Part shown: piece after piece, positions 1 through 8,792 of the stretch
How the letters are laid out: the number at the start of each line of letters is the position of its first letter
Numbering within the stretch: the stretch's first letter is position 1
Assembly (NCBI GenBank): GCA_019752835.1
Contig: JAIELR010000058.1
Span: forward strand, 1 to 16,832
Source of the DNA: Gammaproteobacteria bacterium
GTDB taxonomy: Bacteria; Pseudomonadota; Gammaproteobacteria; UBA1113
Reading direction: 5' to 3'
DNA: 16,832 nt
The notes under the pieces: generated by a model
Database searches by the model: none
Seen by the model: the letters and a program-made list of their open reading frames with translations, nothing else
What the model was told of the DNA's origin: nothing
Program-made: the position numbers and the translations under genes

Positions 1-1499
1 AAGGCAGTCTCAAGAGCTTTCTCTTCCAAGCGTGGAGCGAGGGCGGCCAGGGCCCACGTAGCGGCGTAGGGAACCATCCAGCCCTTATCCTGGAGCAGCG
101 GAAGCAGCGCCGTCAAGGCAGTCCCAAGAGTTTCCCCTGGCAAGTGTGGGGCCAAGGTGGCCACGACCTGGCTGGCGGTGAGACGGACTTCCTCGTCCTT
201 ATTCTGGAACAGCGGAAGCAGCACCGTCAAGGCGGTCTCAAGAGCTTTCTCTTTCAAGTGAGGGGCGAGGGCGACCAGGGCCCGCTTAGCGGCGTAGGGA
301 ACCATCCAGCCCTTATCCTGGAGTAGCGCAAGCAGCACCGTCAAGGCAGTATCCAGAGCTTTCTCTTTCAAGCGTGGAGCGAGGGCGGCGAGAGTCTGGA
401 TGGCGGCGTCGCGAATCCTCCAGTCCTTATTATCTTCGAGCAGCAAAAGCAGCGCCCCCACGGCCCTCTCCCGGTCCTCTTCTTTCAACCACGGAGGGAG
501 GGCGACCAGGGCATTGAGGATGCTGTGGTTAAATGCAGAGCTGGTTGCCTGGTGGGTGAGGTAGGGCAAGAGCAAACTCTGTAGATAGCTCGCCTGCCCC
601 GCCTCAAGGTGATGCACGAGCGCTGTGAGCGTTGTGGTGATGGGGCCTGCAAAAGCGCCCTCTTCTTGTGATATCAAAAAGTGCAATTGCTGGAGGAGGG
701 TGGTCAAAACGTTTTGCAGGGCAAGCGCATCGGGCGCGCTGTTTGGCGGCAGGACGAGAGGGGCCCTTTCCGCTTCGCGGGATAGCACCGCTTGCCCCAG
801 TGCCTGGAGGGCGGGGTGGCTCTCATGGGCCAGCAGGGCGTCCAGCGACTGGTGCAGTACAAGGGGTAGCTGAAACGCATACGGCGCCAGCATGCGCCAG
901 GCCGCCTCACGCAATAAGACCTCATCACCGTGAAGGGCGCTATAGAAAGCAGGGAGCAGTTCATTTAAATCTGGTTGCAGCGACTGAAGTGCTAAGCTGC
1001 TGAGGTTAGCCTGGTAGCAAACGCGGCGCTGCCAGCGCATTTTTAGGTGGGTAAGCACCTCGTCGGTAATAGCGCAGTTAGGCCACGCCTGTTGAAATAC
1101 GTCGCGCAATGCTGCGTGCAGGCTACTTTGAGCTGCCTGGGGCAGGATAATGTTAGGAAAATCCTGTTCATTGTCCTCCTCAGCCTTTTGCGCCTGCGTT
1201 AAAAGCTGCGCTTCCCACGCTTCGAGCGTGCCCTGGGGTAATTCTGGTTTCAACCAGCTTCGCAAAACGTTGAGAAAGTGAAATTGGTTTTGCGCCTCAG
1301 ACTCAATCCCAAAGGCCTCGAGCGTGAGTGATATCAGGGGCATCGAGGGTTGCTTCAGGCGCATAAGTACCCCAAGCGCCTGCTGCCGGGTGGCCGATTC
1401 TGGGTCTTGAAAAAATTCTGTCCAATCCTTAAGGTTAAAGCATTGTGTTAACACCGATGGCGCCGCCTGAAAAGGCGGTACATTTTTGTAAGAGTATTT
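1..1499 (-). CDS. HEAT-repeat solenoid, C-terminal part of the NACHT-1 protein in a shifted frame, 3' end beyond window
   Basis: The minus-strand frame whose codons begin (low coordinate) at multiples of 3 is open from 1541 to the left edge, about 500 codons. It reads as helical protein: residues after the junction include PPFQAAPSVLTQCF and DWTEFFQDPESATRQQALGV, then irregular helical repeats. At 464-3 come near-identical 38-39-residue HEAT units with the pattern ALTxLLxLLQDK then APxLKEKA. There is no convincing start: the only candidates (TTG at 1511, GTG at 1454) lack a ribosome binding site, and the frame adjoins the NACHT ORF at an A8 run (1497-1504). I infer it is the repeat half of the same protein, separated by a one-base frame change. 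HEAT solenoids bind proteins or nucleic acids, and in NLR-like proteins they serve as the sensor. The region is much more G+C-rich than the rest of the window. Whether the natural product is fused, split or dead is open. Confidence 0.75.
6..464 (-). repeat. Tandem 114-117 bp units encoding HEAT repeats
   Basis: The codons GCC (and usually TTG ACG) recur on the minus strand with GCC at 5-3, 119-117, 233-231, 347-345 and a degenerate 464-462, giving units of 114, 114, 114 and 117 bp. Units 6-119 and 234-347 differ at about 11 of 114 bases, closer to each other than to the unit between them. This suggests that a two-unit 228-bp block was duplicated recently. The array continues past the left edge. 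Confidence 0.85.
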
Positions 1500-3306
1500 T
1501 TTTTCGGTCAAGGGATTGGGGTAATTTTTGTGGGGAATGCCCTAAATAACGCCAGGTCAATTTTTCATAAAGACGCGGATAGCGGCTAAGCTCTTGACCC
1601 ATGTGTTGCAAATATAGCGACGGCTGCGTTGTTGAGTATTGGGGTTTTAGCAAGGCATCCACCCAGGCTTCTTCCCATTCCTCGGCGTAATGATGGTTGC
1701 CTCGGGTTTCTTCCAACACTATCGCCAGTAAGCGCAGATGCCCAAAACCGAGGTCCTCATAGGGTTTGCCCCAAATAATCGACCAAAAACGAGATTGCGC
1801 CCGCTCTCGCTGCTCCTCATTTAGCGCCCCTAATCCTTGTGGCGTATGAAGAAGACCCGCCAAAAACCGCCAGACCCATTCCCAACGCGTGTGGTAGCGA
1901 TGCAAGACAAGGTGCTGCTTTAGGGTACTCAGTGCGTTCGAGGCATGGTCCAGGGTGGCCAGATTCTGGGCGATATGCAGGGCGGTAAAATATTCTTTAA
2001 AGGTTAAATGGATATATTCATAAGGGGGCAGGGCTTCAGGATTATTATCTTCCCCTAATGGTGTCAATAATCCCAGCGGTTGAATATCCCGCGCAAACTG
2101 CAGAGGAGGGTGATAACGACCGCGAACGTCCATCAGGATGGGCGGTTCAATGGCAACGGTGTGTTTGAGGTCAATAAAACTGTGATAGGCAAGCTCGGCT
2201 AAAAAGTGTAAAGGCAGCGTATACGTGTTTTGCAGCGATTGCACCAGGCTATTATCCATCAGATTGACCACGGCATCAGGGGCGTTGTGGTATTGTAAAA
2301 AGGCGGTGATAACATGTTGGTAAAGGGCGGTGTAGCCTTGCAGCCAAAGCTGCCCCAGGTCTTCTTTGTTGGGCGTCTGTTGCCATAAACGGCAAAAAAG
2401 GTGTAGCAAAAGCGGTATTTGTGCAAGTTCCAATATCTGCGTATGCTGGATAAGGTAGCGGATAAGGTATTCGCCTTTATCAAGCTGGCGAGGATGGTTT
2501 GGGTCAAAAAAAGTGCGGATATAGACCCGTACATCATGAATATTAAACCCTTTATTTTCAATGATGCGCTGAAAGTCGCCTAATTGCGCTAAGGCATGAT
2601 TATTGTCAGAAGGCCGTGAGGTGATAATCACCGTTGGGTGTTGGCAAAGGGCGCGCAGGATGGCGCCCTCAAGGGTTGGTGCATGTAAATCGCTCATGAC
2701 TTCGTCGAGCCCATCCAAGAGCAACGCAATACGCGGGTTTTTATGGGCTAACCAGCCTCGAATGAGGCGAACGCCCTCGTTAATTCGCGCGGCGGAATCC
2801 TCCGTCGCATTAACAAGACGGGCTTTTTGATTTTCACTTAAGATTTCACGGTAGAGAATGCGAGCGGTAGTGAGCAGAACATTATCGGCATCATGGTGAG
2901 TTTGGTAATGCGATAGTTTTAGTCGTTTTAATTTGATGGGAATAATGAGGTCAATGTGTTCGTTCCAGAGGGGGTATATTCGCTGGGCGAAACACCAGGC
3001 AAGGTATTGGCAGAGCACACTTTTACCCGAACCTGCGCGTCCCCAGAGTAACTGACGAAAAGGCGTCGATGAAAGGCCCTCAGGTAGCGTGAAAAGCATT
3101 TCAATCGGTAAGGGTTTTTGCGCTGGATTTTCTTCCTCGGCGGGTGCGTATTCGCTAGGCTGCGTCGGGCCAGTGGGCAAAAGCATCAGTTGTACAAAGT
3201 GCTCTCTAATGTCTTGGGCACGGGCACCCAGCAGTCCCTTGATTGCATTTTGCTCGCGGGCGCTTTCTAAAATAGCGGCAATTAACTCGTCTTCTGTCAG
3301 GGGCAT
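1435..3306 (-). CDS. NACHT-domain STAND ATPase (NACHT-1)
   Basis: STAND P-loop ATPase, 623 residues from the chosen start. Walker A WGRAGSGKS lies at residues 88-96, Walker B IALLLDGLDE at 193-202, an ITSRP sensor-like motif at 228-232, and YIHLTFKEYF, typical of the winged-helix/arm region of such ATPases, at 431-440. The short N-terminal domain (QDIREHFVQLMLL) resembles the equivalent part of NACHT-2. I chose ATG at 3306 over in-frame GTG at 3312 because AGAGGAG (3320-3314) is 7 bases from the ATG but 1 base from the GTG. The last residues after LDRKK look unnatural, and the neighbouring frame continues as HEAT solenoid, so the gene is probably a truncated reading of a longer NACHT-HEAT protein. 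NACHT ATPases oligomerise when a ligand is sensed, and bacterial members with repeat tails are known phage sensors. The ligand here is unknown. Confidence 0.9.
   Translation of the reverse strand: MPLTEDELIAAILESAREQNAIKGLLGARAQDIREHFVQLMLLPTGPTQPSEYAPAEEENPAQKPLPIEMLFTLPEGLSSTPFRQLLWGRAGSGKSVLCQYLAWCFAQRIYPLWNEHIDLIIPIKLKRLKLSHYQTHHDADNVLLTTARILYREILSENQKARLVNATEDSAARINEGVRLIRGWLAHKNPRIALLLDGLDEVMSDLHAPTLEGAILRALCQHPTVIITSRPSDNNHALAQLGDFQRIIENKGFNIHDVRVYIRTFFDPNHPRQLDKGEYLIRYLIQHTQILELAQIPLLLHLFCRLWQQTPNKEDLGQLWLQGYTALYQHVITAFLQYHNAPDAVVNLMDNSLVQSLQNTYTLPLHFLAELAYHSFIDLKHTVAIEPPILMDVRGRYHPPLQFARDIQPLGLLTPLGEDNNPEALPPYEYIHLTFKEYFTALHIAQNLATLDHASNALSTLKQHLVLHRYHTRWEWVWRFLAGLLHTPQGLGALNEEQRERAQSRFWSIIWGKPYEDLGFGHLRLLAIVLEETRGNHHYAEEWEEAWVDALLKPQYSTTQPSLYLQHMGQELSRYPRLYEKLTWRYLGHSPQKLPQSLDRKKILLQKCTAFSGGAIGVNTML
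1497..1504 (-). other. A8 homopolymer at the NACHT-1/HEAT frame junction
   Basis: On the minus strand the sequence is CCG, eight A, then TAC. The NACHT frame reads cga aaa aaa ata and stops 22 codons after this run. The HEAT frame reads gaa aaa aaa tac and continues for about 500 codons. Removing one A joins the two frames without a stop. The run could be an assembly error, a true mutation, or a transcriptional slippage site. Confidence 0.6.
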
Positions 3307-3312
3307 GGCCAC

Positions 3313-3461
3313 GCTCCTCTATTTGTATCTCAACAATCCTCTTCAGCTTACCTTGGTGCAGAAAAAGGACCGCCAGTGGTATTGACGTGGGTGGGTGGCA
3401 AAAAACCGTCATCCCACGCGCCTTTTCAAAGATGGCCGCTAGGGGAATGTTTTTACCTCAT
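3313..3461. other. Intergenic spacer with partial inverted repeat
   Basis: This 149-bp gap separates the 622-residue gene from NACHT-1. Its minus strand contains gcgtgggatgacgg, a T6 run, then gccacccacccacg, so the CGTGGG and CCCACG ends can pair, with weak pairing between. It resembles dispersed palindromic repeats seen in many intracellular bacteria. No terminator with a U tract and no clear promoter was found. The NACHT-1 ribosome binding site lies just left of it. Confidence 0.3.
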
Positions 3462-5330
3462 TTATCTGACATTCGCATTGTTGTTATTGTTATTCGCCTG
3501 AGGCGCTAGGGGGTTGACTTTATCATTACTGTCGTCTGAAGAGTGTCCAAAAAAACCAAATGAAGTTAGCGATGGCTCAAACCCCTCGGGTAAAAAATTC
3601 GAGTCGATATCTTCTTGCACATACCGTTCGGCTTGTTCATCCTGCAACAATAAATCGTTAACGGGTTCATTGTCGACCATTGAAATAACCGAAAGGCCGT
3701 CGTCTTGCCTTTTTTGCGCATTATCTGCGCCAATAAGGATGTTTTCAGACTTCCAAGGATAGTTGAGCAGTTGAGTGGCCTCCTGCATGTTGGGCTGTTC
3801 ACTCATCTGTATTGCCGATGCGTTTAATACAGCCTGGGCTTTTTCGTGATACGTCTTAAAAATATCGTATAAGAGTTTTAACGAAACATCCTTTTTGCGG
3901 TCCGCTGTCGACAGGGTTTCAATGTGAAGGTTATGCTTGCTCAATATAGTTTTGATTGCTTGGGCAATGGCACCATAGTCCTTAAATTGATCGGCATCTT
4001 GCTTATTAGTTAACAATTGGTCAAAATAATTTTTTACCGCTTGAAGCTCATCCTCATGCGGTTTAACATGATTTTTTTGCAGATCACCGCCCAGAACCTT
4101 GCTCACAAAAGGGGCGTTCGGTTTTCTCAAATAAACGCTAATCTGCACTTGAGCTTCCAGGGCAATTTGATAATCATTGGTGGCAAGTTGTCCTCGTGCC
4201 AAGTCATCAATTTTGCGGCTAAATTGCTCTGCCTGCTCGGACTCCTCAAGGGTCAATAACCCGACTGTCTGTAACTGGATGAGATTTTTATTTATTTCAC
4301 GCAGCACGAGTAACAGGCGACTGGGCCGTGTTATTTGATAACTAAGCCGATCATGAATGGAGTCCAGAACGTTTTTTAGCTCATGCGTAGGGGGGAGCTT
4401 TTCTTTCAAATAATTGAGCAGTTTTATCACATTAAGGTAATGAGGGATAATCGTAGAAAGTCCGGTTAAAACCGCATTAAATTCGCCCGTTTGCATGGTG
4501 TTAAGCAGCAAGCCGGGTAAACTGTTATCCGGATCGGTTAAAGAAAAGAAGTCATTACCTGTGATGTTAAAAAAAGGTTTTAATAGCGGTAAACTAGTCA
4601 TCACCTTTGGCAGGGATATATTGATTGGGCTATTGGGGCTTATATTTTCTTTGATGCATTTTTGCAATTTCTTGCATAATCGCGCTGCTTCTTCGACGGC
4701 AAAGCACATTTTTTGTGCTATTTCACCTATTTTAATGATTTCGCCAAATGCTGCATATAAATGTGAGAAAGGTTGTAGTGATGCATTTTGGTTAATCAAT
4801 TTATGGGTTAATTGCCGTAATGAAGCGGGATGATGACTGGTAATGGGCAAGCTCAAATAGGACAATTCAATCTGGTTGAGTTGGGTGTCATATTTCTCTT
4901 TTTCAAAGAGCGGAATGGCATTGTTATTGTTGTATTGGTTGCTTGCTTTCAATCGTTCTTTAGCGCGTGCCATATTCATTCGATATAATGCTGACAGTGT
5001 CATTTCTTCATGTATTTCGAGTGGAAAAACAGGGGTGCTAGGATGCATTCGTCTCGCGTGAGGCAAGTTTAAAAACTTGGCAAGCCCCGCGGCTAAACTT
5101 TCAGATGTTGGCACGGCGATATGCAGCGTATTAAATGCGCTCTGTAAGAAAGGGTGGGTTTGTTGAAAAAGTTCCGCTTCAAAGAGCGCCAAACTCCTCG
5201 TTAGTGCTGAAACATCCTCATCCTCCTCTTCAAACGCCAGCTTTGCTAAAATAGCCTGGGTTTTCACCCACAACAATAAGGCTTCACGCATCGATAAAGC
5301 CTCAAATTCTGTTTGCATACTATTTTGCAT
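3462..5330 (-). CDS. Large helical protein, paralogue of the C-terminal half of the 1036-residue neighbour
   Basis: 622 residues, family not recognised. Start ATG at 5330 is supported by AGAGG (5344-5340), 9 bases upstream. Residues 14 to about 500 look like a diverged copy of residues 552-1036 of the next gene upstream. Both copies open with MREALLLW, both have a similar pair of helices next (LALFEAELFQQTHPF here, IQDYESELIAHTQHF there), and both end with a long helical stretch closing in YHEKAQ or YRQKAQ. The last ~115 residues have no counterpart: they are acidic, rich in Ser, Asp and Asn, probably disordered, and end in NNNNNNANVR. No transmembrane segment or signal peptide is seen. It sits between its paralogue and NACHT-1 on one strand, suggesting co-expression. 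A structural partner or effector of NACHT-1 is inference only. Confidence 0.85.
   Translation of the reverse strand: MQNSMQTEFEALSMREALLLWVKTQAILAKLAFEEEDEDVSALTRSLALFEAELFQQTHPFLQSAFNTLHIAVPTSESLAAGLAKFLNLPHARRMHPSTPVFPLEIHEEMTLSALYRMNMARAKERLKASNQYNNNNAIPLFEKEKYDTQLNQIELSYLSLPITSHHPASLRQLTHKLINQNASLQPFSHLYAAFGEIIKIGEIAQKMCFAVEEAARLCKKLQKCIKENISPNSPINISLPKVMTSLPLLKPFFNITGNDFFSLTDPDNSLPGLLLNTMQTGEFNAVLTGLSTIIPHYLNVIKLLNYLKEKLPPTHELKNVLDSIHDRLSYQITRPSRLLLVLREINKNLIQLQTVGLLTLEESEQAEQFSRKIDDLARGQLATNDYQIALEAQVQISVYLRKPNAPFVSKVLGGDLQKNHVKPHEDELQAVKNYFDQLLTNKQDADQFKDYGAIAQAIKTILSKHNLHIETLSTADRKKDVSLKLLYDIFKTYHEKAQAVLNASAIQMSEQPNMQEATQLLNYPWKSENILIGADNAQKRQDDGLSVISMVDNEPVNDLLLQDEQAERYVQEDIDSNFLPEGFEPSLTSFGFFGHSSDDSNDKVNPLAPQANNNNNNANVR
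3477..3494 (-). repeat. AAY microsatellite encoding six Asn
   Basis: Six successive AAT or AAC codons lie five codons before the stop of the 622-residue gene. The short tract could vary in length by slippage and would only alter a disordered tail. A shorter run of four Asn codons lies near 4917-4928 in the same gene. Confidence 0.7.
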
Positions 5331-5352
5331 AAAATAACACCTCTTATAAATT

Positions 5353-5526
5353 TTACTTCAGACGGTGCGGTTCGTATTTAGGCACCCCTAAAATTAAGCC
5401 GCAGGCACTCACGACTAATACATTACCATTATTATTGTCAATAACACAAATTGTTAGAAAATTTTTCATCGACATGCTTGCTTGCGGTATAAGGTCATTA
5501 AAACTATTTTGTGCTTCAATTTGCAT
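5353..5526 (-). CDS. Small ORF, 57 residues, unknown function
   Basis: An open frame from ATG at 5526 to TAA at 5353 encodes 57 residues, with an in-frame TAA just upstream of the ATG, so this is the first possible start. It fills most of the gap between the 1036- and 622-residue genes on the same strand: 56 bases after the former's stop and 22 before the latter's start. The product has a polar N-terminus and two short hydrophobic stretches (FLTICVI and VLVVSACGLILGV), suggesting a small folded or membrane-associated protein. No good ribosome binding site precedes ATG 5526 or the internal Met codons at 18 and 20. That weakens the case; translation coupled to the upstream gene is possible. I recognise no family. 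Confidence 0.4.
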   Translation of the reverse strand: MQIEAQNSFNDLIPQASMSMKNFLTICVIDNNNGNVLVVSACGLILGVPKYEPHRLK

Positions 5527-5582
5527 AATATGGGTTTATCGTCTCGAGGCTACTTCCTTACACAGGCAGTCTTTCATGATTT

Positions 5583-8500
5583 TTATAACGAATTAATGAT
5601 AAAAATTTCATTTTTTTGCTCTTGGTGCAGAGGATTTATCTGTGCTTTTTGACGGTAATCGTGAAGAATAAGGTTGATTAAATTTAACGAAGGATTATTT
5701 CGGATTTTTTTTTCGGAAATGGCATCAAAATCAATGAATGCTTCATTTAGAATACCATTGAGCTCAGCCACAATCTCTTTAAAATTACTTACCTCGTCTG
5801 AAAAATAATTTTTTCCAGTCAGACGCCTATCGAACACTGCTTTCGTTTTTTGTAACAGTCGTTTATAGTGGTTGTCCTCAAGGATATTTTTTTCCCTAGT
5901 CCGCATTAGTGGCTCTATTTGCCTGATTCGTTTGGCGATGCTTTGTTGATGTATTGAGGCCGCTTTAATGTTATCCAATACTAACTCATGATGCATGACT
6001 TGTTCTATTTTGTCTCGGAATGCAGGAAGTGATTGCATCGCGGGTAAATGTGCAGTAATACCGTTTTGCAAATGGTATAAACATTCATACATCTGTTGTA
6101 AGATAAAACGTAATTGATATGTGCTGAGGCAATAAAAGGCGATTCGCTCTTGCCAGGATTGAATCTTTTTTTGTTGTACGGGATCCTTGCACGTTTTTGC
6201 CATTTTTTCTAATAATGGATTGATCGACTCTAGATAAAAGTTAATTCGGTCTATGGCTTGTCGTGTATTTTTGTATTGAAGCATCTCTTTTTTTTCTACC
6301 AACAGGATCGCAATATTTTTTACGCCACTTGCCATGGTGAAAAAATCTTCCGAGGAAAACGCTAACAACGGCCCCATCAAGTGTAAATAATTACCCACTT
6401 CAAGTACTTTACTTTTTAGCTGAACACTGTCTGAGGAACGGGATTTATCAATATACTGGTTACACCAATTTATAAATTGTTTTGACTCTTGCGGCAAAAA
6501 CCGTTTTTGGTTTGCATTTTGAACACTCTTTACCGACTCTTCAAACAATGAATAGAAGCGTAATAATTTTGATAAAGACGCATCTGAGCGCAAGACAGTA
6601 AGTAATGGCAATATTTTCGTACTGTTAATCCGCAAATTTAAGAAACGATGATCTAATTGGGCAAAACGATTTTCAATATTTAATTGCCTTAATCTGGTAA
6701 TCTCCTCGTTTGCTTGAAGATCCTGGTTTCCACCCATACAATGTTTTTTAGCTGCGTCAATATTTTGCTGATAGAATTCAGTCAGTGGCAAGGCGGCGGC
6801 AGTAATAATGATTACAGCGTTAACGCCCTTAGCTAAGCCTCTGTGCACGCTTTTTTCACGATCATAAAGTATTTGCTTGCTTAACTCTTGAAACTCCGTT
6901 TCAAAAAAGTGCTGTGTATGGGCAATTAATTCTGATTCATAGTCCTGAATAAGCTTTAAAAAATTTGTTTGCGGCCTTGAGCCCGCTATATTGGGCAATA
7001 TTTCTTTAGCACTCAGCCATAAGAGTAATGCTTCTCTCATCGTTGCCTGAAACACCGGGGGAGACGGTGACGGAGCATAATCGAAGGGGGAAGATAAAAG
7101 GCTGCGCAATGGCACCAAATCGCCTTGGAATTGCTGGTCAATCTCAGACCATGCCGTTGATAATAATGAAGACTGTGGCTGCAAGTCTAGGGCCAGTTGT
7201 TGCTGTTCTATTTGAGCCAATGATTCTATCGTAGCAAAAAAACTATTATCTTGATTTTTTAAGAGTACGATGGTCTGATTGATGATGGAATTATCTGGTA
7301 GTGTGTCTATTGAGGCTAATAATTTTAAGCACATTAAGCCCGCAACGTTTTCATCAAGATTTCTTTTATCGTTGGCAGAAAAAGCGTTTACGCATAAATT
7401 AATAATATCAGTTTGTGCGCGCGTAAGGCTTTGTTGCTCTTGCTCAGAGGCAGAAGAGGATTTTTTTAATTCTAGCCATTGATACAAAGCGACTATTCCT
7501 TGGCTCATCGCTATGCTTAGCGACATTTGCTTTAATGTTTCAGGTGAGGTAGTGGCAAGCGTAAGGTAGACATTGTGGTATGCGTTTTCATCCCTACGCT
7601 GTTGGCCCACGGCCGTAAAGAGTGTCTCAAAAATGCGTACTTTAAGGGGTAACTCTGTCACAGTAGCAAAATAATATTTGAGTAAAGTAAAACAGCCTTG
7701 CTGCACGACCAAAGGGCTTTTTTCAAAGGGGTTTTTTAAAATCTGTGTGAGTATGCCTAATAAACCGTGTGCTATTATATTTATTTGTTTGTGATTATCA
7801 AATTGCATTAATTGGTTGATTAAAAAAGGAAAATTTTCTTCTTCGTTTGCAAAAGCGGCGCCCATTAATAAGCATTGTAATTGTCTAAGCTGATAATACC
7901 ATGATTCTTTGCTCCACTTTTTCTTCACTTCAGAACATACGACTGCAGTAGCCGATCCCAGATTGACGAGTCCTGAAATGAGTGGGGGGATAACACCGAT
8001 TAAACTGACGCCAAAATTAGTACTGGCCGTGGCGCAGGCAGCCGCTACGGCCATACTATTTTGAAATGCAGAAAACAAATATACCGCTACTGGGACCCAG
8101 GGTAAAGAGTCTTGAGCATTGATTCTCAGTAAAGCTTGTTTAGCAAAAACAACAGATTTCTTTCCAATGAGATCGTGAAAAACATCAAATTGCTCCTGAT
8201 ATGATTGCAATAAATCAGTGAGCGTACCCTTTTGCGCAGGTGCAAGTTCAATATTTTGTTCTTGAAAACTACATAATATTTGTTGCCATAATGATAAAGT
8301 CGCTTGAAGTGCCCGATGGTCTTGGTTGCGGGCATTCCAGAGAAAGGAATGTTTTTGGAGGGCTGCCCAAATCTGAGCGTATAAATTTTTTTCTATCCAT
8401 TTTTTTTGCGCAAGATTTAGTAAGTCGGCCAACCCCTGAATATGGTGATGCTCTATCAACGATTCTTTATTTAAAAAGGTTAAGTAAGTACTCAGCACTT

Positions 8501-8693
8501 GTTTATAGCGGCGTGGATTATTGGTAATGGCAAGACTGACAAATTCGGTAGTCCAAAGCGGCGAAGGACTCGGGGTTTGACAGAATAAACGATGGATTGC
8601 ACTTTCTAAATGTTCGAGGGCTAATAGTTGTTGTGGCTGATTGACATGATGGTGAGCGTATAGTATATCGAGCATGGAATCAAATGGCTGCAT
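5583..8693 (-). CDS. Large helical protein with hydrophobic central segment (1036 residues)
   Basis: Family not recognised. Start ATG at 8693 was chosen over the far upstream codon at 8831 because GGAG (8702-8699) lies 5 bases upstream, and the 46-residue extension crosses a palindromic element and reads as non-protein. Residues 1-195 are helical. Residues 197-253 form two glycine/alanine-rich hydrophobic stretches (about 197-222 and 228-253) followed by basic VKKKW, compatible with a membrane hairpin. Residues 255-550 look like an ARM/HEAT-type helical solenoid. Residues 552-1036 are the module shared with the 622-residue protein, including a further hydrophobic run near 622-638 (VIIITAAALPL). 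No catalytic motif is visible. It is the first gene of the minus-strand set leading to NACHT-1. A membrane-acting or scaffold partner of the NACHT sensor is possible; a host-directed effector is the main alternative. Confidence 0.85.
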   Translation of the reverse strand: MQPFDSMLDILYAHHHVNQPQQLLALEHLESAIHRLFCQTPSPSPLWTTEFVSLAITNNPRRYKQVLSTYLTFLNKESLIEHHHIQGLADLLNLAQKKWIEKNLYAQIWAALQKHSFLWNARNQDHRALQATLSLWQQILCSFQEQNIELAPAQKGTLTDLLQSYQEQFDVFHDLIGKKSVVFAKQALLRINAQDSLPWVPVAVYLFSAFQNSMAVAAACATASTNFGVSLIGVIPPLISGLVNLGSATAVVCSEVKKKWSKESWYYQLRQLQCLLMGAAFANEEENFPFLINQLMQFDNHKQINIIAHGLLGILTQILKNPFEKSPLVVQQGCFTLLKYYFATVTELPLKVRIFETLFTAVGQQRRDENAYHNVYLTLATTSPETLKQMSLSIAMSQGIVALYQWLELKKSSSASEQEQQSLTRAQTDIINLCVNAFSANDKRNLDENVAGLMCLKLLASIDTLPDNSIINQTIVLLKNQDNSFFATIESLAQIEQQQLALDLQPQSSLLSTAWSEIDQQFQGDLVPLRSLLSSPFDYAPSPSPPVFQATMREALLLWLSAKEILPNIAGSRPQTNFLKLIQDYESELIAHTQHFFETEFQELSKQILYDREKSVHRGLAKGVNAVIIITAAALPLTEFYQQNIDAAKKHCMGGNQDLQANEEITRLRQLNIENRFAQLDHRFLNLRINSTKILPLLTVLRSDASLSKLLRFYSLFEESVKSVQNANQKRFLPQESKQFINWCNQYIDKSRSSDSVQLKSKVLEVGNYLHLMGPLLAFSSEDFFTMASGVKNIAILLVEKKEMLQYKNTRQAIDRINFYLESINPLLEKMAKTCKDPVQQKKIQSWQERIAFYCLSTYQLRFILQQMYECLYHLQNGITAHLPAMQSLPAFRDKIEQVMHHELVLDNIKAASIHQQSIAKRIRQIEPLMRTREKNILEDNHYKRLLQKTKAVFDRRLTGKNYFSDEVSNFKEIVAELNGILNEAFIDFDAISEKKIRNNPSLNLINLILHDYRQKAQINPLHQEQKNEIFIINSL

Positions 8694-8766
8694 GGTTACT
8701 CCATGAGTGCAAAAATTGTGTTGTGTAAATGACGGCCCTACATTGAAACCCGTTCTCAAACACCAT

Positions 8767-8792
8767 CGAAGTTGCGCACGACGTGCAACGAG
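8767..8792 (+). repeat. 26-bp stem-loop element, copy 1
   Basis: The 19-base core at 8771-8789 folds into a 7-bp stem including one G-T pair. With its flanks (cgaa before, gag after) it matches 13635-13660 at 22 of 26 positions, in the same orientation. All four differences are transitions, and two of them are a paired C-G to T-A change that keeps the stem. It lies in the 5' leader of the leftward gene set. A REP-like dispersed element is likely. Confidence 0.55.

Noticed and set aside
1..464. CRISPR-like regular repeats
   Set aside because: Units are directly abutting, in frame, 114-117 bp long and encode HEAT helices; there are no spacers.
144..1003. Plus-strand ORFs at 144-326, 625-873 and 668-1003 and a minus-strand ORF at 704-964
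   Set aside because: They are shadows of the HEAT-coding minus frame and lack protein-family character.
3206..3412. Minus-strand ORF covering the spacer upstream of NACHT-1
   Set aside because: It overlaps the NACHT-1 N-terminus in another frame, starts in a repeat-like sequence and has no ribosome binding site.
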